The notes: a model not told the origin generated them from the sequence alone. A DNA stretch of 64,000 nt from Ampullaceana balthica (GCA_944989445.1 CALYLW010000179.1:131501-195500); one strand, 5' to 3'; positions 44,166 to 56,996 are shown, numbered from the stretch's first letter. Numbers and translations are program-made.

Positions 44166-45541
44166 TATCTGACCACTACTTTCTCTCCACCCCTCTCGTT
44201 AGCACGAGTGCCTTTATCTGAAATTTAAATCTTATTTTCTTATGGTATTTATTTTAAAGTTGTCTTACACAAGACGCCTTGAAAAATTCACTTCGGATCT
44301 GATACGATGTTGGCTGATGGTATCAGCAAATTTAGCAGTTTAGCAGCTTTTCGCTATTACGTAGCAATCGCCCCACATTCCAAAAACAATATATATATTT
44401 TTTTAAAAAAAGATTTAAAAAAGTAAACCTTTAATTCCTATATGAATACGCCAACGCCTCCTTTTTTCCCCACAACCCCGTGGGGCCAAGCTATTTGCGG
44501 CGTTCTTACTGAGAAAGTCGTGAAGTTGATTCTACACTGAAGAAATGGATATTGATTGGTCTGATGCACGGTTAAAAGTGTTAGTCCAATCATTTTTAGA
44601 TCACCTGAATATATCAACATAATACATACATTCCAAACGTCGTAATCAAAGGGATATCTCTGGGAATTTCCGTGTGCGTAACATTTTGTGAACTTTGACC
44701 CTTTAAATAGTGCTATAATTAATTTTATATCACTATAGGCTTGAGTTGAAATAATTAAAAGTAAATTAAATATTCTTAAACTCAATCGTGACAGTGTCAC
44801 AAGTGTCACTGGTTGTCCCCCTTATGACATTATAATCGGGTGGAAAAAAAATGGTAATCTCCCCTTTCATCGATTGTCGCGCCTTCTGACACATTTTGGG
44901 CAAGTATAAGATATGAATATATATATATATATATATATACACAGAAGAATAAACACCTTTCATTTTGTAGCGACAAAAATCCCAACGGTTTATAAATATA
45001 CATAACTTATTTTAAAATATTAAATATTATATTTATTGTTCCCTTAGAACTACAACCATTAAACATTTAAAGCCCCCCCCCCACTTTTTTTTTCTTCCTA
45101 TTTTCCTCCTTTCCTCCCCACTGAAAAGCAAAATAAGCCATAAACACTTTCATCTACATGAAACTTGACCAGAAAGATAGAGACAACACAATTCTCTATG
45201 TCAACAATTTCTAGATTTCGGACTCAGCGGAAAAATTCCCTTCGGAAATTTAAGCTAAATAGAGAATAATAAAAATACTCCCACGCAACATTCTATGACG
45301 TCATATGATTTAATAATAAACACGAACAACAAGGACATAACCTCCAACCCCAACCCCCCAAAATGTAAAAATGAAACATTGACAATTATCTATGTGAAGG
45401 GAATTTGTCAAATTTGGTAACGGCCCGATGTTGATATCTGGGGGTTACCGTGTGGTCAGGTGTTGTAAAAATAGTATTTTGGACTGCAGACGCAAAACCA
45501 CCTGGATGTTTATATCCTCCAGTCTTTATAGGACGTAAGCT
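44166..45541. other. No gene seen; presumed upstream region of the secreted-protein gene
   Basis: Contains a TA microsatellite (44917-44939) and a C run (45064-45076). Short minus-strand frames lack support. The 200 bp before 45541 would be the proximal promoter of the gene at 45727. Confidence 0.55.
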
Positions 45542-45550
45542 TATATAAAT
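45542..45550 (+). promoter_or_regulatory. TATA box of the secreted-protein gene
   Basis: TATATAAAT lies 185 bp before the ATG at 45727. Transcription would start at roughly 45570-45580, leaving a 5' leader of about 150 bases without a convincing upstream intron. Confidence 0.6.
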
Positions 45551-45726
45551 CAGAATATCAGAGCCAGTCACTATTGGCACCAAATCTTGGCAAGACAACG
45601 TTTGTAAATTTGAATCTGTCCTGAACTAGAAGGTTTTCCTCACCAGTACCTCTAGAGAAAGACACTTGCTTTAAACTTCAAACAATATCATCATCTTCGA
45701 CGTCCGGCTGCAACTAAAACTCGTGT

Positions 45727-47651
45727 ATGGATCTGACATATTTATTTACAAGTAAGATATTTGTTCAATTTTTATTCACCCGGGATGCATTTATTTAGTG
45801 TTTAATAACAAGGACATGAATACAAATAAAATCTGAACAAGCACACGTTGACTAATAGGTGAGAATTATGATTTCAATATTGTAAGGGAGGTTAATGATG
45901 TGGAACAATCCTCAAAAATACGAAACTGCGATGACGTCATAAGAGCACACTTTTATCCGGACATTATCTTGAGCTGGGGAAGCTCAGATGGGAGATATTA
46001 AAATTGTATTGTTTTCTCTAAAAAAAAATCAAATAACTCCGATAAAGAGCTATGTGAGAGTAAACCATTGTTACCTTTGAGTGAGTCTAATAATCCAGGT
46101 AGAAAATGAAATGAGAATAAACAATTGTTACATCTGACCAAGTCAAATAACTCCGTTATAGACCTAATGAGAGTGAATTTCTGTTATCAAGTTCCTAAGT
46201 TCAAATGTCAGTAGCTTGATAAGTCTAACTGACTTTTTTGCCGAATTTTACATATCCCTCTTGAACATTTCCTTTTCATTCGCCTGAGCCTTTCAGGTCA
46301 TGTGTTATTGATTTATTAATTTTTATATGTTTGTATTGAGAGATATTGGAGCTGTTGTGATCAAACTACATTTTACAACGTTTTAAATTTGTTTTTTAAT
46401 GTTCTTACTTTAAGTATAGGTGAAACACAAATATTTCATAAGGTCTTTCCGGGTATCAATGAAAATACATTTTACTATAAAACAATTGCCCAATTCAGGA
46501 CAACATTAACAAATTTTGTCCAAAAATGAGTATATTCTTGATGAATAAGTAAACATCGTGGACGAAAACAGATATTTTCTTTTAAAAAAAAAGCTTTGTA
46601 ATTGATTTGAACAGAATGAATAACTCTAACGATAGAAATAAGAAAAATGGTTCAAGTTGCCAATAACCAAATTACGCTGAGATTTATATCAATCATTCAA
46701 TATTCTATTTGTCAACATGCGAAGCAATCAATAATCATCTGTATATATTGGGCGCCTGTTATGCATAAGGAATGATAATCTGGACCATTAATCTCCACAG
46801 TGTGTTTGATTGTTGTCAAGGGATTTTTGCAGACAGTTATGTTTAAATTAGACATATACAAAGAACTATCCGTGGTTAATTTCTCATGGTGTGAGACTCA
46901 CTTTGTGACGCCCTTCAGGGGACCAAATCTAAAGACCCTGAAATAATAAACAGTTCTGCTAGGGGCGAAAAACAGACACGCCTCCCCCTATACACCATAA
47001 TTCAACTTTCGTCTACCACCAAATAAATGTTCACAATTACACATATTATATTTTCCGGCCTATACAATTATGCTTTGAGATGCTTATGTTACCAAACACT
47101 TCTATCTTTCAGCAATCACTTTGCTGGCCACGATACATGAGTCAACAGAATGTGGCGAGGCCTTCAAAAACAGCTTTAAAGAAAGCGGACAAGTGAACTG
47201 TCAAAGTATTTCAAGACTGGCCAACTGCTTGGGCTCGAAATACATCAGAATGGGATCGCCCTTTGGACTTGACCTGAGTAAAACCATTGTTTCCGGGTTA
47301 TCCATCGCGGCGGAAGACCTCTGCGGCCTGCAATGTAATCTCAACAAAACAACACGGGCGAGAAGGAAACAGAAGAACTCTTTACTCGATCTGGGGGCTG
47401 ACTTCAAAATCTGTGCCTTCGACTTTTTCCTACAAGTAGACGGGAGATCGGGAAAGGCGTGCGACAGAATGCCGGAACTCATCGTCTGTTTCCTGAGAGT
47501 GTCCGGCAGTAAACTGTCCCGTAACGCCATTGAACTTGGACGGTACATCATGTTTGAAATCATGGACGAAGTGTTCGGTGTGCGGTGCCAGTTGCCAGGT
47601 TTTTCTTCTTTACGCTCTAAATGTAGAACAACGAAAGATGCGAGCAGCTGA
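45727..47651 (+). CDS. Secreted cysteine-rich protein, two exons, 187 aa, unrecognised family
   Basis: Exon 1 is 45727-45751 and exon 2 is 47113-47651. The intron has a good donor (acaa/gtaagat, GT at 45752) and acceptor (cttctatctttcag, AG at 47111-47112), and a phase-1 junction that keeps the frame. The precursor starts MDLTYLFTTITLLATIHES, a likely signal peptide with cleavage near residue 19. The mature part has ten Cys (22, 38, 47, 79, 83, 109, 125, 134, 167, 179), consistent with five disulfides. A basic RARRK stretch at 90-94 fits a furin-type site and would split it into two chains of similar size. Exon 2 is clearly GC-richer than its surroundings and is non-repetitive, unlike every other frame here. 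A TATA box lies upstream and AATAAA downstream. I do not recognise the family. Possible roles (hormone, pheromone, albumen or defence protein) are guesses. Confidence 0.8.
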
Positions 47652-47737
47652 TTGATGACTTTTGGTTGTAATTATCTGTTGACATGAAACACTACGCACG
47701 TATATTTCAAGAACCATGGACAAATTGAAACAAAAGT

Positions 47738-47743
47738 AATAAA
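47738..47743 (+). terminator. Polyadenylation signal AATAAA
   Basis: AATAAA 87 bases after the stop of the secreted-protein gene, followed by an A-rich stretch near 47748. Position is typical for a short 3' UTR. Confidence 0.65.
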
Positions 47744-47759
47744 TTGTAAAAAAAAAGCT

Positions 47760-49339
47760 TGTTTAACAGTAGATATTTTTCAATGTTTTATACTTAGAGT
47801 AACAATCCTTAATTACCAAATCGAGTCACGCATGATTTGTGTACAATTTTGAAACATGTTATTTCTTTCAATATTGTGATGTTACATCTTTTGCTTTTAA
47901 CTAGCAGTGAGCAAGATATCTCATTAGAGGAGTCTGTCAGTGCCAAAGAACGGGAGCACACATAATTTTACACTGTGGTGTCACCTCTTGTGATGGTATC
48001 ACCTGATACTGTCCTCACCCTCCCCCTCACATCCCCATAGTGACGCCTCTGGTTCTTATACCTCGATTACTCAGTTTTTTGTCTCGAAATATTTCTCTCC
48101 TTGGCTCTGTCAAATAAGATTTTATCCCACTGCCTTAGCAATAACTCTGCAATATCACTATGTTTAGATAGATGGATGGATGGATGGATAAACGGATGGA
48201 TTAATGGATGGGAGGATTGATGGATGGAGGGCGGAATGGATGAATTGAGGGATGGATGGATTGATTGATAGGTTGGTGGATGGAGGAATGGATAAATGGA
48301 TGGATATCAAACCTAAATTTTAAATAAAAAGTCATCCTTATTGTCCATTTATGATCTAACCTTTGCCCCAACTCTATAATGTTGCACCGATGAGAGATGA
48401 ACACATCAAAATTGCTTTAGTTGAGTAGTTTTAAGAGTTATATCTCTTTTTAACAAAACAATCCTTTGTGCTGCCAAAACTTATTTAAATTTACGTTATC
48501 ACGGCTTTATTATTGTGAAAATAACACACACAATTTGTTTGTAATTAAAGCAATTAATGTTATAAAATTATCAATAGATAAAACATGTGTAAAACTTTAG
48601 TCAAATGACGTCATTATAACAAATCAGTAATCAAAAGTCTTTCCAATAAATGTACAATGTATATTACATTTGATATAGATTTTAAAAATATATGTAATAA
48701 AACGTTTCTCTTCCTAATAACGTATGACATACGTGAAAGGAGATTTTTTTCCTCTCCCTGGAATTTAATATTTTTAGTTCATGCATTTTGAAAACTATTC
48801 AAATGGTGTAATGACAAATTGCAGTTAATAAATTGAAACATTTCTTATCGAGGTTGCCGTTCTCTGTTACTCAATTTATGTGGCGTAGCTAAGGTTAGTG
48901 TAACCTGCACAGGCTGATGGTGCAAACCCTGACTTGTTACGCCGGGATATAAGAAGCGGAAACAATTTTAAACAAAATGATAAATTCGTAAGATGCATGC
49001 CTAAAACGTCAACTTAATATATTGATATGTATATATGTACAAATATTAACTTCTTATCTCGATGTTTATTACTACTGGTGGTATTTTTTTTAAATAGTTG
49101 GGTTTGGGGGCGGGGGGGGGGTAAATTACATTCATGGTTATTTTACTCTAAAAGTGATTCATTCGTTTTTCTGTGTTACAATCGATTGATATTTGTATTG
49201 AAAAGATTGCGTTTTTAGTATCTAAGGTTATTTTGGAAAATTAAACTCATACCAGAGACATAATTTAAATTATCAAATAAATAACGAAAAAATTTAAAGT
49301 ATACAGAATTGAGATTTTTTAGAGAACTTTCTCATTTAA
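47760..49339. other. No gene; GGAT microsatellite at 48167-48305
   Basis: The (ATGG)n stretch is interrupted and AT-rich DNA surrounds it. Short frames are unsupported. Confidence 0.6.
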
Positions 49340-49478
49340 TTTTGTTGAGTGCGGATATCTCTATCTTCTGTAGTTACTTCACACTTGTTCCTGTGACACT
49401 GGCTCGCATTTTGTTAGTGCCGATATCTCTAGCTTCTGTAGTTACTTCACACTTGTTCCTGTGATACTGGCTCGCACT
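49340..49478. repeat. Tandem duplication of about 72 bp, two units
   Basis: 'atctctatcttctgtagtta ... gacactggctcgca' is followed by a near copy ('atctctagcttctgtagtta ... gatactggctcgca'). Confidence 0.85.
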
Positions 49479-49660
49479 CATGAAATCAGTGGGCTACACG
49501 TCGCTCAACAAGATTATTCCTTTACATGATTACAACAATACCAGGCTTCGTCTGGGACTTGTAAATGTCTTGATCCATTCCTCCAACCGCTTTTTGATCC
49601 CTGTCTGAAACTGCGTTCCAAATCTAATAGACATGTTTCATGTTTCGAACTCAACTCGGC

Positions 49661-52600
49661 AGTCCCTATTTAACTCTAATGACCAGTCCCTATTTAACTC
49701 TAATGACCAGTCCCTATATTTAACTCTATGTACCTCTACTGACCAGTACCTATTTAACTCAAATGACCAGTCCCTATTTAACTCTAATGACCAGTCCCTA
49801 TTTAACTCTAATGACCAGTCCCTATTTAACTCTAATGACCAGTCCCTATTTAACTCTAATGACCAGTCCCTATTTAACTATAATGACCAGTCCCTATTTA
49901 ACTCTAATGACCAGTCCCTATTTAACTCTAATGACCAGTCCCTATTTAACTCTAATGACCAGTCCCTATTTAACTCTAATGACCAGTCCCTATTTAACTC
50001 TAAGGACCAGTCCCTATTTAACTCTAATGACCAGTCCCTATTTAACTCTAATGACCAGTCCCTATTTAACTCTAATGACCAGTCCCTATTTAACTCTAAT
50101 GACCAGTCCCTATTTAACTCTAATGACCAGTCCCTATTTAACTCTAATGACCAGTCCCTATTTAACTCTAATGACCAGCCCCAAGTTAATTCTAATGACC
50201 AGTCCCTTTTTAACTCTAATGACCAGTCCCTATTTAACTCTAATGACCAGTCCCTATTTAACTCTAATGACCAGTCCCTATTTAACTCTAATGACCAGTC
50301 CCTATTTAACTCTAATGACCAGTCCCTATTTAACTCTAATGACCAGTCCCTATTTAACTCTAATGACCAGTCCCTATTTAACTCTAATGACCAGTCCCTA
50401 GTTAACTCTAATGACCAGTCCCTAGTTAACTCTAATGACCAGTCCCTATTTAACTCTAATGACCAGTCCCTAGTTAACTCTAATGACCAGTCCCTATTTA
50501 ACTCTAAAGACCAGTCCCTATTTAACTCTAATGACCAGTCCCTATTTAACTCTAATGACCAGTCCCTAGTTAACTCTAATGACCATGCAGTCCCTATTTA
50601 ACTCTAATGACCAGTCCCTATTTAACTCTAATGACCAGTCCCTATTTAACTCTAATGACCATGCAGTCCCTATTTAACTCTAATGACCAGTCCCTATTTA
50701 ACTCAAATGACCAGTCCCTATTTAACTCTAATGACCATGCAGTCCCTAGTTAACTCTAATGACCAGTCCCTATTTTACTCTAATGACCAGTCCCTATTTA
50801 ACTCTAATGACCAGTCCCTATTTAACTCTAATGACCAGTCCCTATTTAACTCTAATGACCAGTCCCTATTTAACTCTAATGACCAGTCCCTATTTAACTC
50901 TAATGACCAGTCCCTATTTAACTCTAATGACCAGTCCCTATTTAACTCTAATGACCAGTCCCTATTTAACTCTAATGACCAGTCCCTATTTAACTCTAAT
51001 GACCAGTCCCTATTTAACTCTAATGACCAGTCCCTATTTAACTCTAATGACAAGTCCCTATTTAACTCTAATGACCATGCAGTCCCTAGTTAACTCTAAT
51101 GACCAGTCCCTATTTAACTCTAATGACCAGTCCCTATTTAACTCTAATGACCAGTCCCTATTTAACTCTAATGACCAGTCCCTATTTAACTCTAATGACA
51201 AGTCCCTATTTAACTCTAATGACCATGCAGTCCCTATTTAACTCTAATGACCAGTCCCTATTTAACTCTAATGACCAGTCCCTATTTAACTCTAATGACC
51301 AGTCCCTATTTAACTCTAATGACAAGTCCCTATTTAACTCTAATGACCATGCAGTCCCTAGTTAACTCTAATGACCAGTCCCTATTTAACTCTAATGACC
51401 AGTCCCTATTTAACTCTAATGACCAGTCCCTATTTAACTCTAATGACCAGTCCCTATTTAACTCTAATGACAAGTCCCTATTTAACTCTAATGACCATGC
51501 AGTCCCTAGTTAACTCTAATGACCAGTCCCTATTTAACTCTAATGACCAGTCCCTATTTAACTCTAATGACCAGTCCCTATTTAACTCTAATGACCAGTC
51601 CCTATTTAACTCTAATGACCATGCATTCCCTAGTTAACTCTAATGACCAGTCCCTAGTTAACTCTAATGACCAGTCCCTATTTAACTCAAATGACCATGC
51701 AGTCCCTAGTTAACTCTAATGACCAGTCCCTATTTAACTCAAATGACCATGCAGTCCCTAGTTAACTCTAATGACCAGTCCCTATTTAACTCTAATGACC
51801 AGTCCCTATTTAACTCTAATGACCAGTCCCTATTTAACTCTAATGACCAGTCCCTATTTAACTCTAATGACCAGTCCCTATTTAACTCTAATGACCAGTC
51901 CCTATTTAACTCTAATGACCATGCAGTCCCTATTTAACTCTAATGACCAGTCCCTATTTAACTCTAATGACCAGTCCCTATTTAACTCTAATGACCAGTC
52001 CCTATTTAACTCAAATGACCATGCAGTCCCTAGTTAACTCTAATGACCAGTCCCTATTTAACTCAAATGACCATGCAGTCCCTAGTTAACTCTAATGACC
52101 AGTCCCTATTTAACTCTAATGACCAGTCCCTATTTAACTCTAATGACCAGTCCCTATTTAACTCTAATGACCAGTCCCTATTTAACTCTAATGACCATGC
52201 AGTCCCTATTTAACTCTAATGACCAGTCCCTATTTAACTCTAATGACCAGTCCCTATTTAACTCTAATGACCAGTCCCTATTTAACTCTAATGACCAGTC
52301 CCTATTTAACTCTAATGACCATGCAGTCCCTATTTAACTCTAATGACCAGTCCCTATTTAACTCTAATGACCAGTCCCTATTTAACTCAAATGACCATGC
52401 AGTCCCTAGTTAACTCTAATGACCAGTCCCTATTTAACTCAAATGACCATGCAGTCCCTAGTTAACTCTAATGACCAGTCCCTATTTAACTCTAATGACC
52501 AGTCCCTAGTTAACTCTAATGACCAGTCCCTATTTAACTCTAATGACCAGTCCCTATTTAACTCTAATGACCAGTCCCTATTTAACTCTAATGACCAGTC

Positions 52601-53567
52601 CCTATTTAACTCTAATGACCAGTCCCTATTTAACTCTAATGACCAGTCCCTATTTAACTCTAATGACCATGCAGTCCCTATTTAACTCTAATGACCAGTC
52701 CCTTTTTAACTCTAATGACCAGTCCCTATTTAACTCTAATGACCAGTCCCTATTTAACTCTAATGACCAGTCCCTATTTAACTCTAATGACCAGTCCCTA
52801 TTTAACTCTAATGACCAGTCCCTATTTAACTCTAATGACCAGTCCCTATTTAACTCTAATGACCAGTCCCTATTTAACTCTAATGACCAGTCCCTATATT
52901 TAACTCTATGTACCTCTACTGACCAGTACCTATTTAACTCAAATGACCAGTCCCTATTTAACTCTAATGACCAGTCCCTATTTAACTCTAATGACCAGTC
53001 CCTATTTAACTCTAATGACCAGTCCCTATTTAACTCTAATGACCAGTCCCTATTTAACTCTAATGACCAGTCCCTATTTAACTCTAATGACCAGTCCCTA
53101 TTTAACTCTGATGACCAGTCCCTATTTAACTCTAATGACCATGCAGTCCCTATTTAACTCTAATGACCAGTCCCTATTTAACTCAAATGACCAGTCCCTA
53201 TTTAACTCTAATGACCAGTCCCTATTTAACTCTGATGACCAGTCCCTATTTAACTCTAATGACCATGCAGTCCCTATTTAACTCTAATGACCAGTCCCTA
53301 TTTAACTCAAATGACCAGTCCCTATTTAACTCTAATGACCAGTCCCTATTTAACTCTAATGACCAGTCCCTATTTAACTCTAATGACCAGTCCTTATTTA
53401 ACTCTAATGACCAGTCCCTATTTAACTCTAATGACCAGTCCCTATTTAACTCTAATGACCAGTCCCTATTTAACTCTAATGACCAGTCCCTATTTAACTC
53501 TACTGACCAGTCCCTATTTAACTCTTCTGACCAGTCCCCATGTAACTCTAATGACCAGTCCTTGTTT
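49661..53567. repeat. 24-bp satellite, 3.9 kb, with 28-bp variant and long duplication
   Basis: The basic unit is tccctatttaactctaatga plus ccag (24 bp), roughly 160 copies. From 50584 to 53270 about 20 units carry an extra ATGC (gaccATGCagtcc), making 28 bp and breaking the frame. A unique variant (ctatatttaactctatgtac, ctctactgaccag) present at 49714 recurs at 52894, exactly 3180 bp later, so one end of the array was copied into the other. Frames reading DQSLFNSN or TSPYLTLM repeats are artefacts of the 24-bp period. Confidence 0.95.
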
Positions 53568-53795
53568 CAACCTGTACTCACAGCACTGATGTGTATCTAA
53601 AACCGTGTATCTTCAAGAATTTACTGTGTAGCCGTGTAGCCGTGTAGTCTTATGAGTGCGGACAAACCAAAAAGCTAAAGTAACTAGTTAGCCTCCGTAA
53701 GAGTCGTTTTCGTTAAAGAGGTCTGACCGCTTCCAACGCCCGAATTTAAATGTTAAGATAAGGAACTCAAGAGGACAGAGCGTTGGGACGCTTCT

Positions 53796-53965
53796 TTGTC
53801 TCATTATTGGATCACTTTGTCTCATTATTGGATCACATCGTCTCATTATTGGATCACTTTGTCTCATTATTGGATCACTTTGTCTCATTATTGGATCACT
53901 TTGTCTCACTATTGGATCACTTTGACTCATTATTGGATCACTATGTCTCATTATTGGATCACTTT
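53796..53965. repeat. 21-bp minisatellite, about 8 units
   Basis: Unit gtctcattattggatcacttt plus one base, with few variants. Confidence 0.92.
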
Positions 53966-54011
53966 GGGTCAAGATCCCTGTCGTTTAACTCAAGCCAGGG
54001 GAAAAATATTT

Positions 54012-54422
54012 AAAAAATCTATTTTTAAAAGGACACGCTTTTATTTACATATAGAAAGTGCACTAAAAAGAAGAAAATAAAAATTTTCAATCCGTGAACC
54101 TATCGACTGCACATAAAAGCGTGGGGCGCCCATCACAACTCATTTCTTATTGCAACTACTCTTTTGCATATCGATAAATTTTTCTAAATAATATGATAGT
54201 AGGATGTATGTGATCAAAGTTGTGAAACTTTAAATGTTTATTAATATTCATATAAATTTTTATTTATGTTTCGCAGCTTTGTACATGATTGCGAGTTGTG
54301 ATGAGGGCCCCACGCTTTTATGTGCAGTCGATAGGTTCACGGATTGAAATTTTTTATTTTCTTCTTTTTAGTGCACTTTCTATATGTAAATAAAAGCGTG
54401 TCCTTTTAAAAAAAGATTTGTT
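54012..54422. mobile_element. Foldback MITE, 411 bp, arms of about 130 bp
   Basis: The left arm (aaaaggacacgcttttattt, 'gtgcactaaaaagaagaaaa', 'tgaacctatcgactgcacat', 'aaagcgtgggg') is nearly perfectly complementary to the right arm at about 54285-54415. Weaker pairing extends inward. Flanked by aaatattt at 54004-54011 and 54423-54430, an 8-bp target duplication. Single arms or relatives are at 34955 and 14683. Confidence 0.88.
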
Positions 54423-54430
54423 AAATATTT

Positions 54431-55917
54431 TATTTTCTACTTTTAATAACACAATTTTTTAATCAATTTTTTGACATAATCAACTCAATTTAATTAGTCA
54501 AACTTCGTTGTCTATAACTTAAATGTGATAGTGGTAAAAAGATAGATTATTAATTACAAATTTATGTATTTAAAAAATAACAGTTTCCCCAACTGAAAAT
54601 TGAACCCAGTACCTCCATATCGAAAATCCATTAAGCTAACAATTGGATTTCACCGAAGCTAAGTGTTTTTTTCTATTATTTCGTTTTATTCGTTTCATTT
54701 GTGTACTATTTGTCCGTTGAAGAAGGCTCTTTGCCGAAACGTTCGCTGTTGTGTTACGTCCTGTCAGGCCTACTAATACCCTGTTTTTATTTTATGCATT
54801 TACCAATTGGGCCAACTAGGCTACACAAATACCAGTTGTTCCTCTTGTATTATCATGTCAATTTAGATTTAGTTTCGAATTACTGAGCTGTTTAACACCT
54901 GGAATGTCGTCATCCATGGCTGGTTGTGAACTCCTGTGACATTCACGTGAAAGTCAAGAATAGCACGGATACAGATTATATATAAAGATAAACGTAAAAA
55001 TGCATTTATTTAATTACGGTACATTCGATCGATCTGAAATTTTGATACAATGTATTGTCATCCAAGATCTATCTGTGGTTAAATTTTGAGATCTCTAGGA
55101 CCATCAGAAGTGGTTTAATTTTACGTTACAAGATTTGACGGATACAACATACAAACAGTGTGAGTTAAATAAAAGCTTGTAAAATAGGAGAAAATGTGTG
55201 AGTCAGCGGGTCTCAGCATATGAGAACCAGTGGATCTCACACCCGTAGATCTAAGAAATGATTCTCACATTTTCAAGTTATTGTCTCACTTATAAACAAT
55301 ACTAACTTCTGAGTAAAACCAATGACAGTTAATTTCAAATAAAGAATATATAGAGAAAACTAAGTTGTTATATTCTAATCAACAAAAAGTAAATGTAACT
55401 ATAAACAAATGTCAATAAGAAAACAACCCCCTTCCCCCCATCATTATCTTGGTTGTGCTAAAATTAAGATATTGCACAATTTATTCACACTTTGGTCTAG
55501 ATGGTAACATTTTCAAGAAAATTGAAATTATCTGAAAATGTAAAAATAAAGGCACTCAAAAGAAAATAGTGATAAAGAAAACAACCCCCCTTCCCCCAAA
55601 ATAAGGGCAGTCAAAAGAAAATAGTGATACAGAAAACAAAGACTTACAACTACACTCTGGAGACGGCCGTGACCTACGGCGTCTTTCAATTTGTTTCTTC
55701 TCTTACGTAGACAGTAACAAGAGACATAAACCGTAAGCAAAATTATTTTATATTGTTTCTAATTAATTTTAATGTGAACACTTACCTGCAAGTAGATGGT
55801 TTTAATTTGTTGCTATTAGTAGAGATCAAAACTAAATACATTTTCTTCATTAAACAATGAGTTAGAGCTTTAGATGCCTACCTAAATAGTACCTGTAGTC
55901 AGATTGTAACTATTATT
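54431..55917. other. No gene; dispersed repeat at 55008-55140 and local duplication
   Basis: 55008-55140 matches 14330-14475 (inverted) and the middle of the approx. 490-bp element. 55552-55650 holds a two-unit direct duplication ('gcactcaaaagaaaatagtg' / 'gcagtcaaaagaaaatagtg'). Confidence 0.65.
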
Positions 55918-56193
55918 TAAGTTGACTATCCAAATAGTCATGTTGTCTGATTGTATCTATTATTTCGACTTTAAATTGACTATCCAAATAGTCATGTTGT
56001 CTGATTGTATCTATTATTTCGACTTTAAATTGACTATCCAAAAAGTCATGTTGTCTGATTGTATCTATTATTTCGACTTTAAATTGACTATCCAAATAGT
56101 CATGTTGTCTGATTGTATCTATTATTTCGACTTTAAATTGACTATCAAAATAGTCATGTAGTCTGATTGTATAATTATTCAGACTTTAAGTTT
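55918..56193. repeat. 54-bp tandem array, left part
   Basis: Units start with gactatccaaatagtcatg at 55923, 55977, 56031, 56085 and 56139. Each unit contains the short inverted repeat GACTAT..ATAGTC. The array is interrupted by a LINE fragment and resumes at 56519. Confidence 0.92.
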
Positions 56194-56518
56194 GGTGAAA
56201 GGTCGTTCTCTTTTTGTGCTGCCAAACATTGGAATTCTCTACCATTACACATACGTAGTATTCAAACAACCAAGTCCTTCAAGACTGCACTTAAGACACA
56301 TCTTTTCAAAATTTATTTTTAAAATTGATGAAACAACATTTCTTGTAAATGATTAACGTAGCTTATGTATAATGTATTGTAATTTTTTGTGTTTGTTGTG
56401 ATATGAAAGTTAATTTAATACTTATAAGTATGTTATTTCTTTCATGTAAAGCGCTGTGAGCCCAGTTCCTTACTGGGATACAGCGCTATATAAATAATCA
56501 ATTTATTATTATTTTTAT
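56194..56518 (+). mobile_element. LINE 3' end inserted in the 54-bp array
   Basis: The coding remnant 56194-56322 reads GERSFSFCAAKHWNSLPLHI then RSIQTTKSFKTALKTHLF, the typical C-terminus of another non-LTR family, with a stop at 56320. The 3' UTR has a strong stem-loop (GCGCTGTgaGCCCAG ... CTGGGatACAGCGC) and an AATAA-rich tail. Flanked by taagttt at 56187-56193 and 56519-56525. A different family from the LINE at 12609. Confidence 0.88.
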
Positions 56519-56715
56519 TAAGTTTACTATCCAAATAGTCATGTAGTCTGATTGTATTAATTATTCAGACTTTAAATTGACTATCCAAATAGTCATGTAG
56601 TCTTATTGTATTTATTATTCAGACTTCAAATTGACTATCCAAATAGTCATGTAGTATGATTGTTTTTATTATTCAGACTTCAAATTGACTATCCAAATAG
56701 TCATGTAGTCTGATT
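56519..56715. repeat. 54-bp tandem array, right part
   Basis: Three and a half more diverged units (gactatccaaatagtcatg, then 'tagtctgattgt'), continuing the array at 55918. Confidence 0.9.
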
Positions 56716-56996
56716 GTGATTGTCCTGTCTCAATTAATAAAATAAAACTGTGTTTTATGAGAATCTGTTATTTCTATTCTCGTAGTTAATGCATCTAATT
56801 TTGTATCGCATGGTTACTATGAAAACAGAATAAAAAATGCAATTACTTTTCTTAAATTATTAACAAAAATATTACATTATTTAAACATTATTAAAACTAC
56901 AAAACATATAAAAAACTAAGATACGTTTTCATCTTTTCTAAAATGTAGGTGAAGATTGAAGATTGAATTTACCCAGTAACATGTACAGAAAAAAAA

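Noticed and set aside
44917..44939. TATA-like promoter
   Set aside because: A plain TA microsatellite with no gene placed correctly downstream.
49633..53600. Proteins of DQSLFNSN or TSPYLTLM repeats
   Set aside because: The 24-bp unit has no stop in these frames; the 28-bp variants break them repeatedly. No flanking non-repeat coding sequence.
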